Assembly: GCA_947625675.1 (NCBI GenBank)
Contig: CANQPH010000001.1
Coordinates: 1-64,000 of the forward strand
Source: an uncultured Acetatifactor sp.
GTDB lineage: Bacteria > Bacillota > Clostridia > Lachnospirales > Lachnospiraceae
Direction: 5' to 3'
DNA: 64,000 nt
Within the stretch, counting starts at the first letter, position 1; every line of letters begins with the position of its first letter. Made by a program: the position numbers and the translations under genes. The notes beneath the pieces were generated by a model that saw only the letters and a program-made list of their open reading frames with translations, was not told the origin of the DNA and ran no database searches. Positions 27,191 to 36,161 of the stretch are shown here, in pieces.

Positions 27191-27250
27191 GATCATGGAT
27201 GCAAAACGGTTCAATCATGGGTGAAAAACGGTTCGATCATGGATGAAGAG
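27191..27250 (+). repeat. 22-bp tandem repeats upstream of the GH2 gene
   Basis: GATCATGGATGCAAAACGGTTC at 27191-27212 (22 bases, given here as its parts GATCATGGATGC and AAAACGGTTC) repeats at 27213-27234 with three changes and again in part at 27235-27250, where it runs into the GH2 ribosome-binding region. Confidence 0.65.
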
Positions 27251-27260
27251 GAGTGGAAAA

Positions 27261-28976
27261 ATGGATGCAATTCCCAGAAAGGAATATCCCAGACCCCAGC
27301 TGCGGCGCAGGGACTGGATGAACCTGAACGGAACGTGGGATTTCGCTTTTGATTTCGGAAAGAGCGGGATCGACCGGGGATTTCAGGACAGAACGGAACT
27401 GGATCGGAAAATATTGGTTCCCTTCTGCCCGGAAAGCGAACTTGGCGGGATCGGTTACAAGGACTTCATTCCGGCGGTCTGGTACCTGCGGACCTTTTCC
27501 CTGACCGAGGAGCAGAGGAGGGGACGAGTCCTCCTGCATTTCGGGGCGGTGGATTACGGCTGCCAGGTATGGATCAACGGGCAAAAGGCCGGGGGCCACG
27601 AGGGCGGCTACGCTTCCTTTACCCTGGATATCACGGCCCAGGCGGTGACGGGAGAGAACCGGATCACCGTGTATGCCTGGGATGATGGCAGGAGCGGGAA
27701 GCAGTGCCGGGGGAAGCAAAGCGGGTTTTTTCAGTCCGTGGGCTGCGACTATACCCGCACCACGGGCATCTGGCAGACGGTGTGGCTGGAGTTCGTGCCG
27801 GAGGCCTATCTGGAAAAACTCTGGTATTACCCCAATATAGCGGAGAAGACCCTGACCATCAAGGTCAAGACTCGGGGAAGCGGGCTGCTGCAGGCGGAAA
27901 GCTTCTATGAGGGAAGGTCCTGCGGGAGCGGCCAGACCAGGATCACGGCGGGAAACGGCCTCCTGACCCTGTCCCTTTCGGAACTGCATCTGTGGGAGAC
28001 GGGCTGCGGCCGCCTGTATGACCTGAAGCTGCGCTTCGGGGAGGACGAGGCGGAGAGCTACTTCGGGATGCGGGAAGTCTGCATCCAGGGAGAAAAGGTG
28101 CTGCTCAACGGGAAGAGCGTTTTTCAGCGGCTGGTGCTGGACCAGGGCTTCTACCCGGAGGGCGTCTACACGGCCCCTTCCGACGACGCCCTGCTGCGGG
28201 ATATCGAGCTGTCCCTGGCCGCCGGGTTTAACGGGGCCAGGCTGCACCAGAAGGTGTTCGAGGAGCGATTCCTGTATCATTGCGACAGGATGGGCTACCT
28301 GGTCTGGGGAGAGCAGGGGAACTGGGGCCTGGATCACAGCCGGCCGGACGGGCTGAAGCGCTTCCTTCCGGAGTGGATGGAGGTGCTGGAGCGGGACTTC
28401 AACCATCCCGCCATCGTGGGTTGGTGTCCCTTCAATGAGACCTGGGATTATGAGGGGAGAAAACAGGACGATGATCTGCTTGGCATCGTCTATGACATGA
28501 CCAGGCGGTATGACACCACCCGTCCCTGCATCGACACCAGCGGCAACTATCACGTGCGGACGGACATCTATGATGTCCACGATTACGAACAGGATCCGGA
28601 GGTTTTCCGCAGCCATTATCAGCCCTTCGGGGAGGGAGGCCCTCTGTGGGAAAGGCTTGCGCCGAGACAGTCTCCCGTGGAAGGGGTGCCGGTCTTCGTT
28701 AGCGAATACGGGGGCATCAAGTGGGATGCGGAAGGAAGAAGAGAGGACGGCTGGGGCTATGGAGAGGGGCCGGAAACCCCGGAGGAATATTTGGAGCGCT
28801 ACCGGAAGCTGACGGACGCCCTGTTGGACAATCCCCGGATGTTCGGCTTCTGCTATACCCAGCTCTATGACGTGGAGCAGGAGCTCAACGGGTTGTACAC
28901 CTATGACAGGAAGCCCAAGTTCGATATGGAACAGATCCGCAGGATCAACAGCCGGAAGGCGGCAGTGGAAGACTAG
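27261..28976 (+). CDS. Glycoside hydrolase family 2 (beta-glucuronidase/galactosidase type)
   Basis: A 571-residue cytoplasmic enzyme without signal peptide. The N-terminal sugar-binding jelly roll begins RRDWMNLNGTWDFAFD and holds FGAVDYGCQVWINGQ and GHEGGYASFTLDIT. An immunoglobulin-like domain (about 175-265) precedes the TIM barrel. The acid/base Glu is at about 393 in GWCPFNETWDY and the nucleophile Glu at about 482 in VFVSEYGG. The compact size fits small GH2 enzymes; the exact sugar cannot be read from the sequence. ATG 27261 has AGGAG nine to thirteen bases upstream and was preferred to an ATG at 27243. It probably works on sugars imported by the nearby symporter. Confidence 0.88.
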   Translation: MDAIPRKEYPRPQLRRRDWMNLNGTWDFAFDFGKSGIDRGFQDRTELDRKILVPFCPESELGGIGYKDFIPAVWYLRTFSLTEEQRRGRVLLHFGAVDYGCQVWINGQKAGGHEGGYASFTLDITAQAVTGENRITVYAWDDGRSGKQCRGKQSGFFQSVGCDYTRTTGIWQTVWLEFVPEAYLEKLWYYPNIAEKTLTIKVKTRGSGLLQAESFYEGRSCGSGQTRITAGNGLLTLSLSELHLWETGCGRLYDLKLRFGEDEAESYFGMREVCIQGEKVLLNGKSVFQRLVLDQGFYPEGVYTAPSDDALLRDIELSLAAGFNGARLHQKVFEERFLYHCDRMGYLVWGEQGNWGLDHSRPDGLKRFLPEWMEVLERDFNHPAIVGWCPFNETWDYEGRKQDDDLLGIVYDMTRRYDTTRPCIDTSGNYHVRTDIYDVHDYEQDPEVFRSHYQPFGEGGPLWERLAPRQSPVEGVPVFVSEYGGIKWDAEGRREDGWGYGEGPETPEEYLERYRKLTDALLDNPRMFGFCYTQLYDVEQELNGLYTYDRKPKFDMEQIRRINSRKAAVED

Positions 28977-29025
28977 ACTTTCCTGGGGATTGGCCGTCTG
29001 TATTGGCCTTCTTCCGGTTCCGTTT

Positions 29026-29171
29026 CCATTCACAGTCACTTCATCCCTGCATATGTAAAACCAGCCGTCTTGTACTTGCAGGGTGAAGAGACCAAATAAG
29101 GTCACATAAAAAGAGGACAAGATATTTGCAAGCAAGCTTGCCTTGTCCTTCTTTTATGTGACCGTGAAGGG
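29026..29171 (+). repeat. Palindromic intergenic element, copy 2
   Basis: This copy resembles the element at 8689-8872: it opens with CCATTCACAGTCACTT, includes AAAACCAGCCG, then GAAGAGACCAAAT, and ends TATGTGACCGTGAAGGG. The long hairpin at 29100-29163 pairs GGTCACATAAAA with TTTTATGTGACC and GGACAAG with CTTGTCC, with the same TTTGCAAGCAAGCTTGC loop. It lies between the convergent GH2 gene and the tRNA-Val gene and could act as a bidirectional transcription end. Confidence 0.75.
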
Positions 29172-29218
29172 CAAACAAAATCCGAACATCGACAACCGCC
29201 AATGTTCGGACTATACAA

Positions 29219-29292
29219 TGGGATTAACGGGGCTCGAACCCATGACCTTTCGCGTGTGAGGCGAACGCTCATCCCAGCTGAGCTATAATCCC
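29219..29292 (-). tRNA. tRNA-Val (anticodon CAC)
   Basis: Read on the minus strand, the acceptor arms GGGATTA / TAATCCC pair perfectly. The D arm is AGCTCAGCTGGGATGAGC, the anticodon stem TTCGC / GCGAA encloses CTCACAC giving anticodon CAC, and the T arm is GTGGG-like around TTCGAGC. CCA is not encoded; the discriminator base is A. Confidence 0.92.
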
Positions 29293-29421
29293 ATGATGAG
29301 GAATCTCTTGGAAGAACCTCAACAAAGAACATTATAGCACGAATTCCGGAAAAAGCAAGCCCTATTTTAAAAAAATTAGAAAAACCGGTTACCGTGAAAT
29401 GGTAACCGGTTTTGATCCCCG

Positions 29422-30183
29422 TCACAGCCCCGCCTTGACAAGGAGATAAGCCAGCCCGTACAGCACCGGTTGGTGCAGCATGTAGATCCAGATGGTGCGC
29501 CGGCCTAACGGGGAAAGGAGGGGGATCCTGACCCGGCAGAGGGTGAGGCATTTTTCATAGGGGCGGATCAGCTTCCAGAACCAATAACCGCAGACGGGTA
29601 CCAGGCTCCAGGGAAGGATGGGGAAATAGTCGCTGGAGACGAAGCCCGGAAAGGGGAACCCCAGGATCGTCATGAATTTGGGACGGTAGAGCCAGGAGGG
29701 AAGGGCGAGGACGTGGAAACCGCCGAAGCCCAGGTATCCTTCCGATACGTCCCGCAGCAGCAGGAACAACAAGAAGCTTATGATGAGGCCCCAGAGGCTG
29801 CCGGCCGGGGAAGCGATGCGCCGGCCCAGGCGATTCAGCAGGCACAGGAGCAGGGCGGCGCAGCCGATGCCGTTCAGGATGCCGAACCAGACGGTTTCGG
29901 AAGGCAAAAAGACATAGGTGACGGCCGTGATGACCAGTCCGTAGAGGTTCAGCAGCAGGCCTTTTTTCAGGTTGTTGTGCCCGAAGTGCCAGGCGACGCC
30001 GGAGAGGAAGAGGAAAGTGAGACAGATCCCCTGCTGCCAGATATGGCTCCAGGGCTGGAAATACCAGCTCCGGTCCCGGGCGAACACCATATAATAATCA
30101 TAACAAAAATGGAACAGAAGCATGTTGAGCAGGGCCAGGCCCCGGATCCCGTCTATCAGGTGGTAGTGTTCTCTGGCGGTCAT
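29422..30183 (-). CDS. DUF1624 / heparan-alpha-glucosaminide N-acetyltransferase-like membrane protein
   Basis: A 253-residue integral membrane protein with about seven hydrophobic segments. The N terminus HYHLIDGIRGLALLNMLLFHFCYDY is the hallmark of the DUF1624 (COG3503) acyltransferase group, related to the lysosomal heparan glucosaminide acetyltransferase and to acyltransferase-3 proteins. It probably moves an acetyl group across the membrane onto a cell-surface sugar; the substrate is unknown. The C terminus has the RRTIWIYMLHQPVLYGL motif common to these proteins. It starts two bases after the trkH stop, so it is in one operon with trkA-trkH, though no functional link is obvious. Confidence 0.8.
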   Translation of the reverse strand: MTAREHYHLIDGIRGLALLNMLLFHFCYDYYMVFARDRSWYFQPWSHIWQQGICLTFLFLSGVAWHFGHNNLKKGLLLNLYGLVITAVTYVFLPSETVWFGILNGIGCAALLLCLLNRLGRRIASPAGSLWGLIISFLLFLLLRDVSEGYLGFGGFHVLALPSWLYRPKFMTILGFPFPGFVSSDYFPILPWSLVPVCGYWFWKLIRPYEKCLTLCRVRIPLLSPLGRRTIWIYMLHQPVLYGLAYLLVKAGL

Positions 30184-30184
30184 A

Positions 30185-31627
30185 TCAGTATTTCCTCCAG
30201 TTGGAAGGCACCAGCAGGATCAGCATGGGGAACAGCTCCAGCCTTCCGGCCAGCATGTCGAACATCAGCACGAACTTGGAAAAAGAGGAGTAGACGGAAT
30301 AGTTCCGGGTCGGCCCTACCAGCTCCAGGCCGGGCCCGATGTTGTTCAGGGTGGCGGCCACCGCCGTGAAATTCGTGGTAAAATCCAGTTCGTCCACGCC
30401 GATCAGGAGCAGGGAGACGAAGAGGATCGCGCTGTAGATGGCGATGAACACGTTGGTGGAACGGATCACCTCGTCAGGCACGTTGCGCTGGTCCATTTTG
30501 ATTTTTTTCACAAGGCGGGGATGGATCATGGTGGACAATTCCTTCCGGATCGTCTTGAACAGGAGCAGGATCCGGGAGACCTTGATGCCGCCGCCGGTGC
30601 TGCCTGCGCAGGCTCCGATGAACATGAGAATCACCAGGACCGTCTTGGAAAGCTGGGGCCACAGGTCGAAATCCACCGTGGAGAAGCCCGTGGTGGTGAT
30701 GATGGAGGCCACCTGGAAAAAGGCGTGCCGGGAAGATTCTTCCAGACCGCTGTACATGTCATGGGTGTCGATCAGGATGATGGCCACGGCCCCGAAGATG
30801 ATGGCCAGGTACCAGCGGACCTCCTCGATGGAGAAGGCATTTTTAAACTGTCTCATCAACAGGCAGAAATAGAAGGAATAGTTGATGCCGCTTAAGATCA
30901 TGAACAGAGTTACCACGTTCTGGGCTGCGGGAGAGAAGCTTCCCAGGCTGTCATTGTAGGTGCCGAAGCCCCCGGTGCCCACGGTGCCGAAGGTGGTGGT
31001 CATGGAGTCGAAAAGGTTCAGGCCGCAGAGGCAGAGCAGGATGATCTCCGCCAGGGTGATGCCGATATACAGCTCATAAAGGATCTTGGCCGTATCCTTG
31101 GCCCTGGGGACCAGTTTGGACACGGAAGGCCCGGGGCTTTCCGCCCGCATCAGGTTCATGGTGGAACCTCCCATCAGGGGCAGGATGGCCATGATGAATA
31201 CGAAGACGCCCATGCCGCCGATCCAGTGGGTGAAGCTGCGCCAGAAGAGACTGGCGTGGGACAGGGCCTCTACATCGCTTAAGATGCTGGCTCCGGTGGT
31301 GGTGAAGCCGGAAATGGTCTCAAACAGGGCATCCACATAGTTGGGGATGTCTCCGGCGATCACGAAAGGGAGGGCGCCCATGAGACTGATGACGATCCAG
31401 CCCAGGGCCACGCTGGTGAAGCCTTCCCTGGCGTAGAGCTGGAAGTTTTTGGACTTGCGGCGCCCCAGAAGCACTCCCAGGACCAGACAGGCGAGGGCGG
31501 TGATCAGGTAGGAGACCGCTTCCCGCCTTTCCGTATAACAAAATCCCACGACGGTCGGCAGCAGAAGAAAGGCCGCTTCAAACCGCAGGATCCATCCGAG
31601 TATGTAAAACACGATTGAGAAATTCAT
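30185..31627 (-). CDS. trkH: Potassium uptake channel subunit TrkH/KtrB
   Basis: A 480-residue membrane protein with four membrane-pore-membrane repeats. The filter loops are seen as ISGFTTTGASILSD, GTVGTGGFGTYNDS, ITTTGFSTVDFDLWP and LNNIGPGLELVGP; ACAGSTGGGIKVSRILLLFKTI follows the third. The length and the C-terminal region fit TrkH of the Trk system in clostridia. It works with TrkA, whose gene lies immediately upstream (19 bases apart), to import potassium. The start is ATG at 31627 on the minus strand. Confidence 0.93.
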   Translation of the reverse strand: MNFSIVFYILGWILRFEAAFLLLPTVVGFCYTERREAVSYLITALACLVLGVLLGRRKSKNFQLYAREGFTSVALGWIVISLMGALPFVIAGDIPNYVDALFETISGFTTTGASILSDVEALSHASLFWRSFTHWIGGMGVFVFIMAILPLMGGSTMNLMRAESPGPSVSKLVPRAKDTAKILYELYIGITLAEIILLCLCGLNLFDSMTTTFGTVGTGGFGTYNDSLGSFSPAAQNVVTLFMILSGINYSFYFCLLMRQFKNAFSIEEVRWYLAIIFGAVAIILIDTHDMYSGLEESSRHAFFQVASIITTTGFSTVDFDLWPQLSKTVLVILMFIGACAGSTGGGIKVSRILLLFKTIRKELSTMIHPRLVKKIKMDQRNVPDEVIRSTNVFIAIYSAILFVSLLLIGVDELDFTTNFTAVAATLNNIGPGLELVGPTRNYSVYSSFSKFVLMFDMLAGRLELFPMLILLVPSNWRKY

Positions 31628-31646
31628 ATCCGGTACCCTCCAGCCT

Positions 31647-33008
31647 CTATCCTTCCAGAATGTCCTTGATGTTGTGGAGCCTGGCGTTGGTGAGCACCAC
31701 CACCACGGAATCCCCTACCCGCAGCTCGTCCTGCCCGCCGGGAATGATGAGCTGGTTCCCTCTGGCGATGGAACAGATCAGGATGTTTTTGCGGACGGGC
31801 AGCTTGGCCAGGGGGATGCCGGTCACGGCGGATTCTTCTTTAATATAGAATTCCAGGGCTTCCGCCTTGCCATCCTCCAGCTTGTAGAGATTTTCCACGT
31901 TGCTGTCCAGAGAGGCGTTGTTCAGGGAACGGGCGTATTTGATGATGGTTTCCGCCGTCAGCAGCCTGGGATAGCTGATGCTGTCCAGGTTCAGGTCGTT
32001 TAGGACGCCGCTGAAATTGATCCGGTTGACCTTGGTCACCACCTTGGCCCTGGAAGCTTTCTTGGCATACAGGGACAGCAAAATATTTTCCTCGTCCAGC
32101 CCGGTGAGGGCCGCAAACCCTTCCACCTTGTCCAGCCCTTCCTCCAGCAGCAGGTTCTCGTTGGTGCCGTCGCCGCAGATGACGGTGGCCTTGGGAAGCA
32201 TTTCGCTCAAAAATTCACAGCGGTCCGGATCCCTTTCTATGATCTTGGTGGAAATGCCCACGGACAGCAGACGCCTGGCCAGGTAAAAGGCGATGGTCCC
32301 GCCGCCCACGATCATGGCGGTGTGTACGGAAGAGGAGCCGATGCCGATCTTGCGGAAGAAATCATTGGCCGCCTTGTGGGAGGCCACGATAGCAACCTTG
32401 TCCCCTTCCCGGAAGTCGAAATCCGCACCTCTGGGAATGATCACTTCTTCTCCCCGCTTGACCATGCAGACCAGCACCTCGCATTTCAGGGTGGTCCGGA
32501 TGTGGATCAGCTTGTATTCCTTCAGGCGGCAGTCCTTGGTCACCCGGAAGTGCAGCATTTCGATGCGCCCCTTGGAAAAGGTGTCCACTTCCACGGCGGT
32601 GGGGAACTGGAAGTTCCGGGAGATTTCCATGGCGGAAGCCATTTCCGGGTTGATGATCATGGTCACGCCCAGTTCCTTCCGCAGGAAATCGATGTCCCTG
32701 CTGTAAACGGGATTGCGCACCCGGGCGATGGTCTGACACTTGGCCCGCTTGGCCAGGGCGCAGCAGAGAAGGTTCTGCTCGTCGGAACCGGTCACGGCGA
32801 TGAGCAGATGGGCCTTTTCGATGCCGGCCTCCTGCAGGGTCTGATAGCTGACCCCGTTGCCGATGATCCCCATGGCGTCCAGCTCGTCGGTGATGGAGTG
32901 AACTTTGTTCTCCTTTTCATCGATCACGGTGATGTCATGATTTTCCCCGCCCAACTGTTCCACAAGAGTATATCCCACTTTTCCGCAGCCTACGATGATA
33001 ATGTTCAT
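31647..33008 (-). CDS. trkA: Trk system peripheral NAD-binding regulator TrkA
   Basis: A 453-residue cytoplasmic gating protein with two RCK units. Each has a Rossmann fold (MNIIIVGCGKVGYTLVEQLG at residue 1 and HTAMIVGGGTIAFYLARRLL near 227) followed by a TrkA_C ligand-binding domain. The double arrangement is that of TrkA rather than single-unit KtrA. Binding of nucleotides controls the TrkH pore. It leads the minus-strand operon trkA-trkH-DUF1624 and is transcribed divergently from the O-antigen-ligase-like gene. Confidence 0.94.
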   Translation of the reverse strand: MNIIIVGCGKVGYTLVEQLGGENHDITVIDEKENKVHSITDELDAMGIIGNGVSYQTLQEAGIEKAHLLIAVTGSDEQNLLCCALAKRAKCQTIARVRNPVYSRDIDFLRKELGVTMIINPEMASAMEISRNFQFPTAVEVDTFSKGRIEMLHFRVTKDCRLKEYKLIHIRTTLKCEVLVCMVKRGEEVIIPRGADFDFREGDKVAIVASHKAANDFFRKIGIGSSSVHTAMIVGGGTIAFYLARRLLSVGISTKIIERDPDRCEFLSEMLPKATVICGDGTNENLLLEEGLDKVEGFAALTGLDEENILLSLYAKKASRAKVVTKVNRINFSGVLNDLNLDSISYPRLLTAETIIKYARSLNNASLDSNVENLYKLEDGKAEALEFYIKEESAVTGIPLAKLPVRKNILICSIARGNQLIIPGGQDELRVGDSVVVVLTNARLHNIKDILEG

Positions 33009-33135
33009 AATTACATGTCCTTTTCGGAGTTTATTCTACCACCACTTGACCGGGAAGCGCTGCGAAGCAGCATTTACTCGGCTGTGCCGTGCAAGCGGTG
33101 GATTGCCGGTTTATTCTGCGATAGCAGAATTATTA

Positions 33136-33214
33136 TACCATGTCAGCAGGAAATCAAGCGCCCACTCAGTGGGCGTGCTCACGCAGTGGGCATTTGATTT
33201 CACCTGACATGGTA
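33136..33214 (+). repeat. Palindrome in the trkA / ligase divergent gap
   Basis: TACCATGTCAG at 33136-33146 pairs with CTGACATGGTA at 33204-33214; within it GAAATCAA pairs with TTTGATTTC and CGCCCACT with AGTGGGC. The gap from 33009 to 33403 holds this element, smaller hairpins (TTCTGCGATAGCAGAA) and the promoter listed next, and no gene. Confidence 0.75.
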
Positions 33215-33319
33215 ACGACAGAATCAGACAGTGTGGCAGCACTGCGCCTGCGCAGCAGGCAGATTCTGGAGTTCATTATACCACACCTTGCAGAAAAAGA
33301 GAAGGGAAAAGTGCGGCAG

Positions 33320-33349
33320 TTGACAGAAGAGAAGAGAACATTGTATAAT
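33320..33349 (+). promoter_or_regulatory. Promoter of the O-antigen-ligase-like gene
   Basis: TTGACA at 33320-33325 and TATAAT at 33344-33349 are both consensus, 18 bases apart, 55 bases before the chosen ATG. Confidence 0.75.
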
Positions 33350-33403
33350 ATTAAAAATAATTTTTGTCGAAAAGCATTCGACCGCAAAAGCGAGGGGTGG
33401 AGG

Positions 33404-35083
33404 ATGTCTGGCAAGAAAAAGAGAAAATCCGAAACATATGGGAAAGAGAAAAGTTTTTTGGATGCGGCCCTGTCTTATGGGGCCCGGGCATTGGATCTGG
33501 CGGCCTGCCTGTACCTTTTTTTTGCCACCGTCATGATTCCCTTGTATAATCGGTGGGATTATCTCCACATCGGTTCCGAAAAGATCGCTTTCTTTTGGAA
33601 GGGCTGCCGGGTCGCTTTCGGCGCATTTTTATTCCTTTGGACGATTTGGCTGCTATTATCCCTGGCGGAGCGGTGCCGGGACGGCGGGTTTGCCCTCTCG
33701 GCATTGGGCAAAGATCTGCGGCGGGAGTTTTCTGTTACGGACTGGTTCGTCTTGGGATACGGTTTGGCGGTATTGTTGTCCTACCTGGCGACGGATTACA
33801 GGGAGGAGGCCCTCATGGGGAAATCCACCTGGGGCATGGGGATGCTGGTACAGGAGGTTTTCGTATTGTCCTATTTCAGCCTGTCCAGGATGTGGAAAAA
33901 AAGGGGCTGGCTGGTCGGACTGGCCCTGCCCGCTTCCGCCCTTTTGTTCGTATTGGGAATTTTCAATCGGTTCGGCATTTATCCCATTCCCATGAAGACG
34001 GCCACCAGCCCCCAATTCATTTCCCTGGCCGGGAATATCAACTGGTACTGCGGCTATATGGTGATGCCGGTTCTGGCCAGCGCCGGTTTCGTCTGGAGCT
34101 ATCGGAGCGGTAAGCGCTGGATTCGCTGGCTCCTGGACGTCTATTTGCTTCTCGCTTTTTGTGCCCAGGTGACCAACGGGAGCGCCAGCGGGCTGGTGGC
34201 CCTGAGCGGAGTTTTTTTCGTGCTGCTGTTGTTGTCCCTGGGGGAGGCGGAGCGGCTGCTGGAGTTCGGCAGACTTTGTCTTTTGCTGGCAGTCTCCTGT
34301 CTGTTCATCATGGCGGTGCGGCTGCTTTTCCCGGGAGCCATCAACTATCGGGACGGTCTCATGGATCTGTTCACTTTCAGCGCACTGCCGCCTTTCTTGG
34401 CTGCGGCTGCGGTGCTTGTCTGGCTGCTGGCCGGACGTTGGAGGAAAAAAGGAACTTATCCCGCAGGAGCGCTTTTGACTCTGGGCAAGGTCCTGGCGTG
34501 GGGAGCGGCTGCGATGGGCGTCCTGTTCGTGGGGATGATCGTCCTGAACACACTTCGGCCCGGCAGCCTCGGGCCCTTGTCCCGCATCCCCGCCCTGACC
34601 TTTTCCGCCGAATGGGGGAGTCGCAGGGGCGCCACCTGGAAGGCCGGCGTCTGGCTCTGGGGGGAGCTGTCTCCCTGGAAAAAGCTGGTGGGCGTGGGGC
34701 CTGACTGCATGGGAGAGTATTTGAAGACCGATGCCAGTCAGGAATTGAAGGACTATCTGCGAAACGTATGGCCGGACAATAACTTGACCAACGCCCATTG
34801 CGAACTGCTGACCATGCTGGATCAGCTGGGGCTTTTGGGGGCGGTTTCCTTCGGCGGCCTTTTGTTTACGGCCATATACCGCTACATCAGAAGGCTCGCA
34901 TGGGGGGAGGCTTCTCCCTGTTTCGTGACGGCCTGCGGCCTGGGGCTCCTGGCATATGCCATCAACAGCGTGTTCAGCTTCCAGCAGGTGCTGAACGGTC
35001 CCTTCATGTTCGTGCTCCTGGGAGTGGGGGAGGCCTATTGCAGGGCCCTGCCGGAAGGAAGGGTGCGGGAATGGCCTAAATAG
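33404..35083 (+). CDS. O-antigen ligase-like polytopic membrane protein
   Basis: A 559-residue protein with about 12 hydrophobic segments. The large extracellular loop between the last segments (about residues 400-470: LTFSAEWGSRRGATWKAGVWLWGELSPWKKLVGVGPDCMGEYL...NLTNAHCELLTMLDQLG) has the R-x-x-x-W...G-x-G...H-N/C-x-x-L pattern of Wzy_C/RfaL-type enzymes, which join or polymerise lipid-linked glycans. Its role in this organism, perhaps surface polysaccharide, is inferred; no glycan genes are adjacent. The start ATG 33404 is preceded by GAGGGGTGGAGG; an in-frame ATG at 33140 would translate the palindromic repeat and lies upstream of the promoter. Confidence 0.8.
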   Translation: MSGKKKRKSETYGKEKSFLDAALSYGARALDLAACLYLFFATVMIPLYNRWDYLHIGSEKIAFFWKGCRVAFGAFLFLWTIWLLLSLAERCRDGGFALSALGKDLRREFSVTDWFVLGYGLAVLLSYLATDYREEALMGKSTWGMGMLVQEVFVLSYFSLSRMWKKRGWLVGLALPASALLFVLGIFNRFGIYPIPMKTATSPQFISLAGNINWYCGYMVMPVLASAGFVWSYRSGKRWIRWLLDVYLLLAFCAQVTNGSASGLVALSGVFFVLLLLSLGEAERLLEFGRLCLLLAVSCLFIMAVRLLFPGAINYRDGLMDLFTFSALPPFLAAAAVLVWLLAGRWRKKGTYPAGALLTLGKVLAWGAAAMGVLFVGMIVLNTLRPGSLGPLSRIPALTFSAEWGSRRGATWKAGVWLWGELSPWKKLVGVGPDCMGEYLKTDASQELKDYLRNVWPDNNLTNAHCELLTMLDQLGLLGAVSFGGLLFTAIYRYIRRLAWGEASPCFVTACGLGLLAYAINSVFSFQQVLNGPFMFVLLGVGEAYCRALPEGRVREWPK

Positions 35084-35097
35084 CGGGCTTTTTAGCA

Positions 35098-35133
35098 CCA
35101 TAAAAGTATCCATAAAAGTGTCCATAAAAGTGT
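35098..35133 (+). repeat. Three 12-bp tandem repeats
   Basis: CCATAAAAGTAT at 35098-35109, then CCATAAAAGTGT twice at 35110-35121 and 35122-35133. They lie between the ligase-like gene and the spoIIIA promoter and could be a regulator-binding array, but the identity of any regulator is unknown. Confidence 0.7.
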
Positions 35134-35180
35134 AGTTGTCGGGGTGTGATTCCCACTGACATCTGCACTTATTTTTTATG

Positions 35181-35208
35181 GAATAAATTGGACGTGTCCT
35201 CATATATT
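35181..35208 (+). promoter_or_regulatory. Candidate sigma-E promoter of the spoIIIA operon
   Basis: GAATAA at 35181-35186 and CATATATT at 35201-35208 are 14 bases apart. They resemble the sigma-E consensus (ATA-rich -35, CATACAnT -10, 13-15 spacing). In Bacillus the spoIIIA operon is sigma-E controlled, which supports the reading. Confidence 0.6.
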
Positions 35209-35228
35209 GAGTTAAGGAGATGGTGGGA

Positions 35229-36161
35229 ATGGGATTGCTGCAGCTGTTTCCCAGGGAGCAGAGAGGCTTTTGGGAGAGGGTGGCCGGGGACGAGGAATCG
35301 ATTCAGGAGATACGCCTGCGAGTGGGGAAGCCGGTGCTGGTATGCCGAAACGGACGAGAGTATTTTCTGGACGGGACAGGAGCCTATACGGGGGAACGGG
35401 GAAAGGCCAGGAGGATGGAGGGCGGCGAGCTGGAGGCCCTGATTCAGCATATCTGTCATTATTCCCTGTACGCTTTTGAAGATGAACTGCGGCAGGGATT
35501 TATCACGGTGCCGGGAGGGCACAGGATCGGGCTGGCGGGACAGGCCGTGCTGGAAGAGGAAGGCAGGCTGCGGACGGTGAAGCACATCACTTGTCTGAAC
35601 ATACGGCTTTCCCATGAGGTGAAGGGTGCGGCGGACGGCGTCCTGCCGAAGCTCTATGAGAACGGAACCCTTCTGAACACTCTGATCGTCTCACCGCCGG
35701 GCTGTGGCAAGACCACCCTGCTGCGGGATCTGGTGCGGCAGATCTCCGACGGCAATCCCTGGGGAAAGGGAATGTGCGTGGGGGTGGTGGACGAGAGGTC
35801 GGAGATCGCCGGGTGCTGTCAGGGTCTGCCCCAGAACGACGTGGGAATACGGACGGATGTGCTGGACGCCTGCCCCAAGGCTCTGGGGATGATGCTCCTT
35901 TTGAGGTCCATGTCGCCCCAGGTCCTGGCCATCGACGAACTGGGAGGGGTGAAGGATATGGAGGCGGTGCGCACGGCTTCCTCCTGCGGCTGCAGACTGT
36001 TGGCCACCCTGCACGGGAACAGTCTGGAGGACATTCGCAGAAAGGCTGGGATGGAGGATATTTTCCGGGAGAGGATTTTTGAACGTTTCCTGCTCCTGGG
36101 AAAGCGGGAGGGGCGCTGTCAGCTGATAGACATGCAGGGAAAAGAGTTTTATGAGAAATAA
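35229..36161 (+). CDS. spoIIIAA: Stage III sporulation protein AA (ATPase)
   Basis: A 310-residue AAA/secretion-type ATPase that powers the SpoIIIA-SpoIIQ channel between mother cell and forespore. The N-terminal region has IRLRVGKPVLV; Walker A is SPPGCGKTTLLRDLVRQI near residues 157-174, with VVDERSEIAG and VLAIDELGG as the acidic motif. The start ATG 35229 is nine bases after AAGGAG at 35214-35219; an ATG at 35220 touches the ribosome site. It heads the eight-gene operon. Confidence 0.95.
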   Translation: MGLLQLFPREQRGFWERVAGDEESIQEIRLRVGKPVLVCRNGREYFLDGTGAYTGERGKARRMEGGELEALIQHICHYSLYAFEDELRQGFITVPGGHRIGLAGQAVLEEEGRLRTVKHITCLNIRLSHEVKGAADGVLPKLYENGTLLNTLIVSPPGCGKTTLLRDLVRQISDGNPWGKGMCVGVVDERSEIAGCCQGLPQNDVGIRTDVLDACPKALGMMLLLRSMSPQVLAIDELGGVKDMEAVRTASSCGCRLLATLHGNSLEDIRRKAGMEDIFRERIFERFLLLGKREGRCQLIDMQGKEFYEK

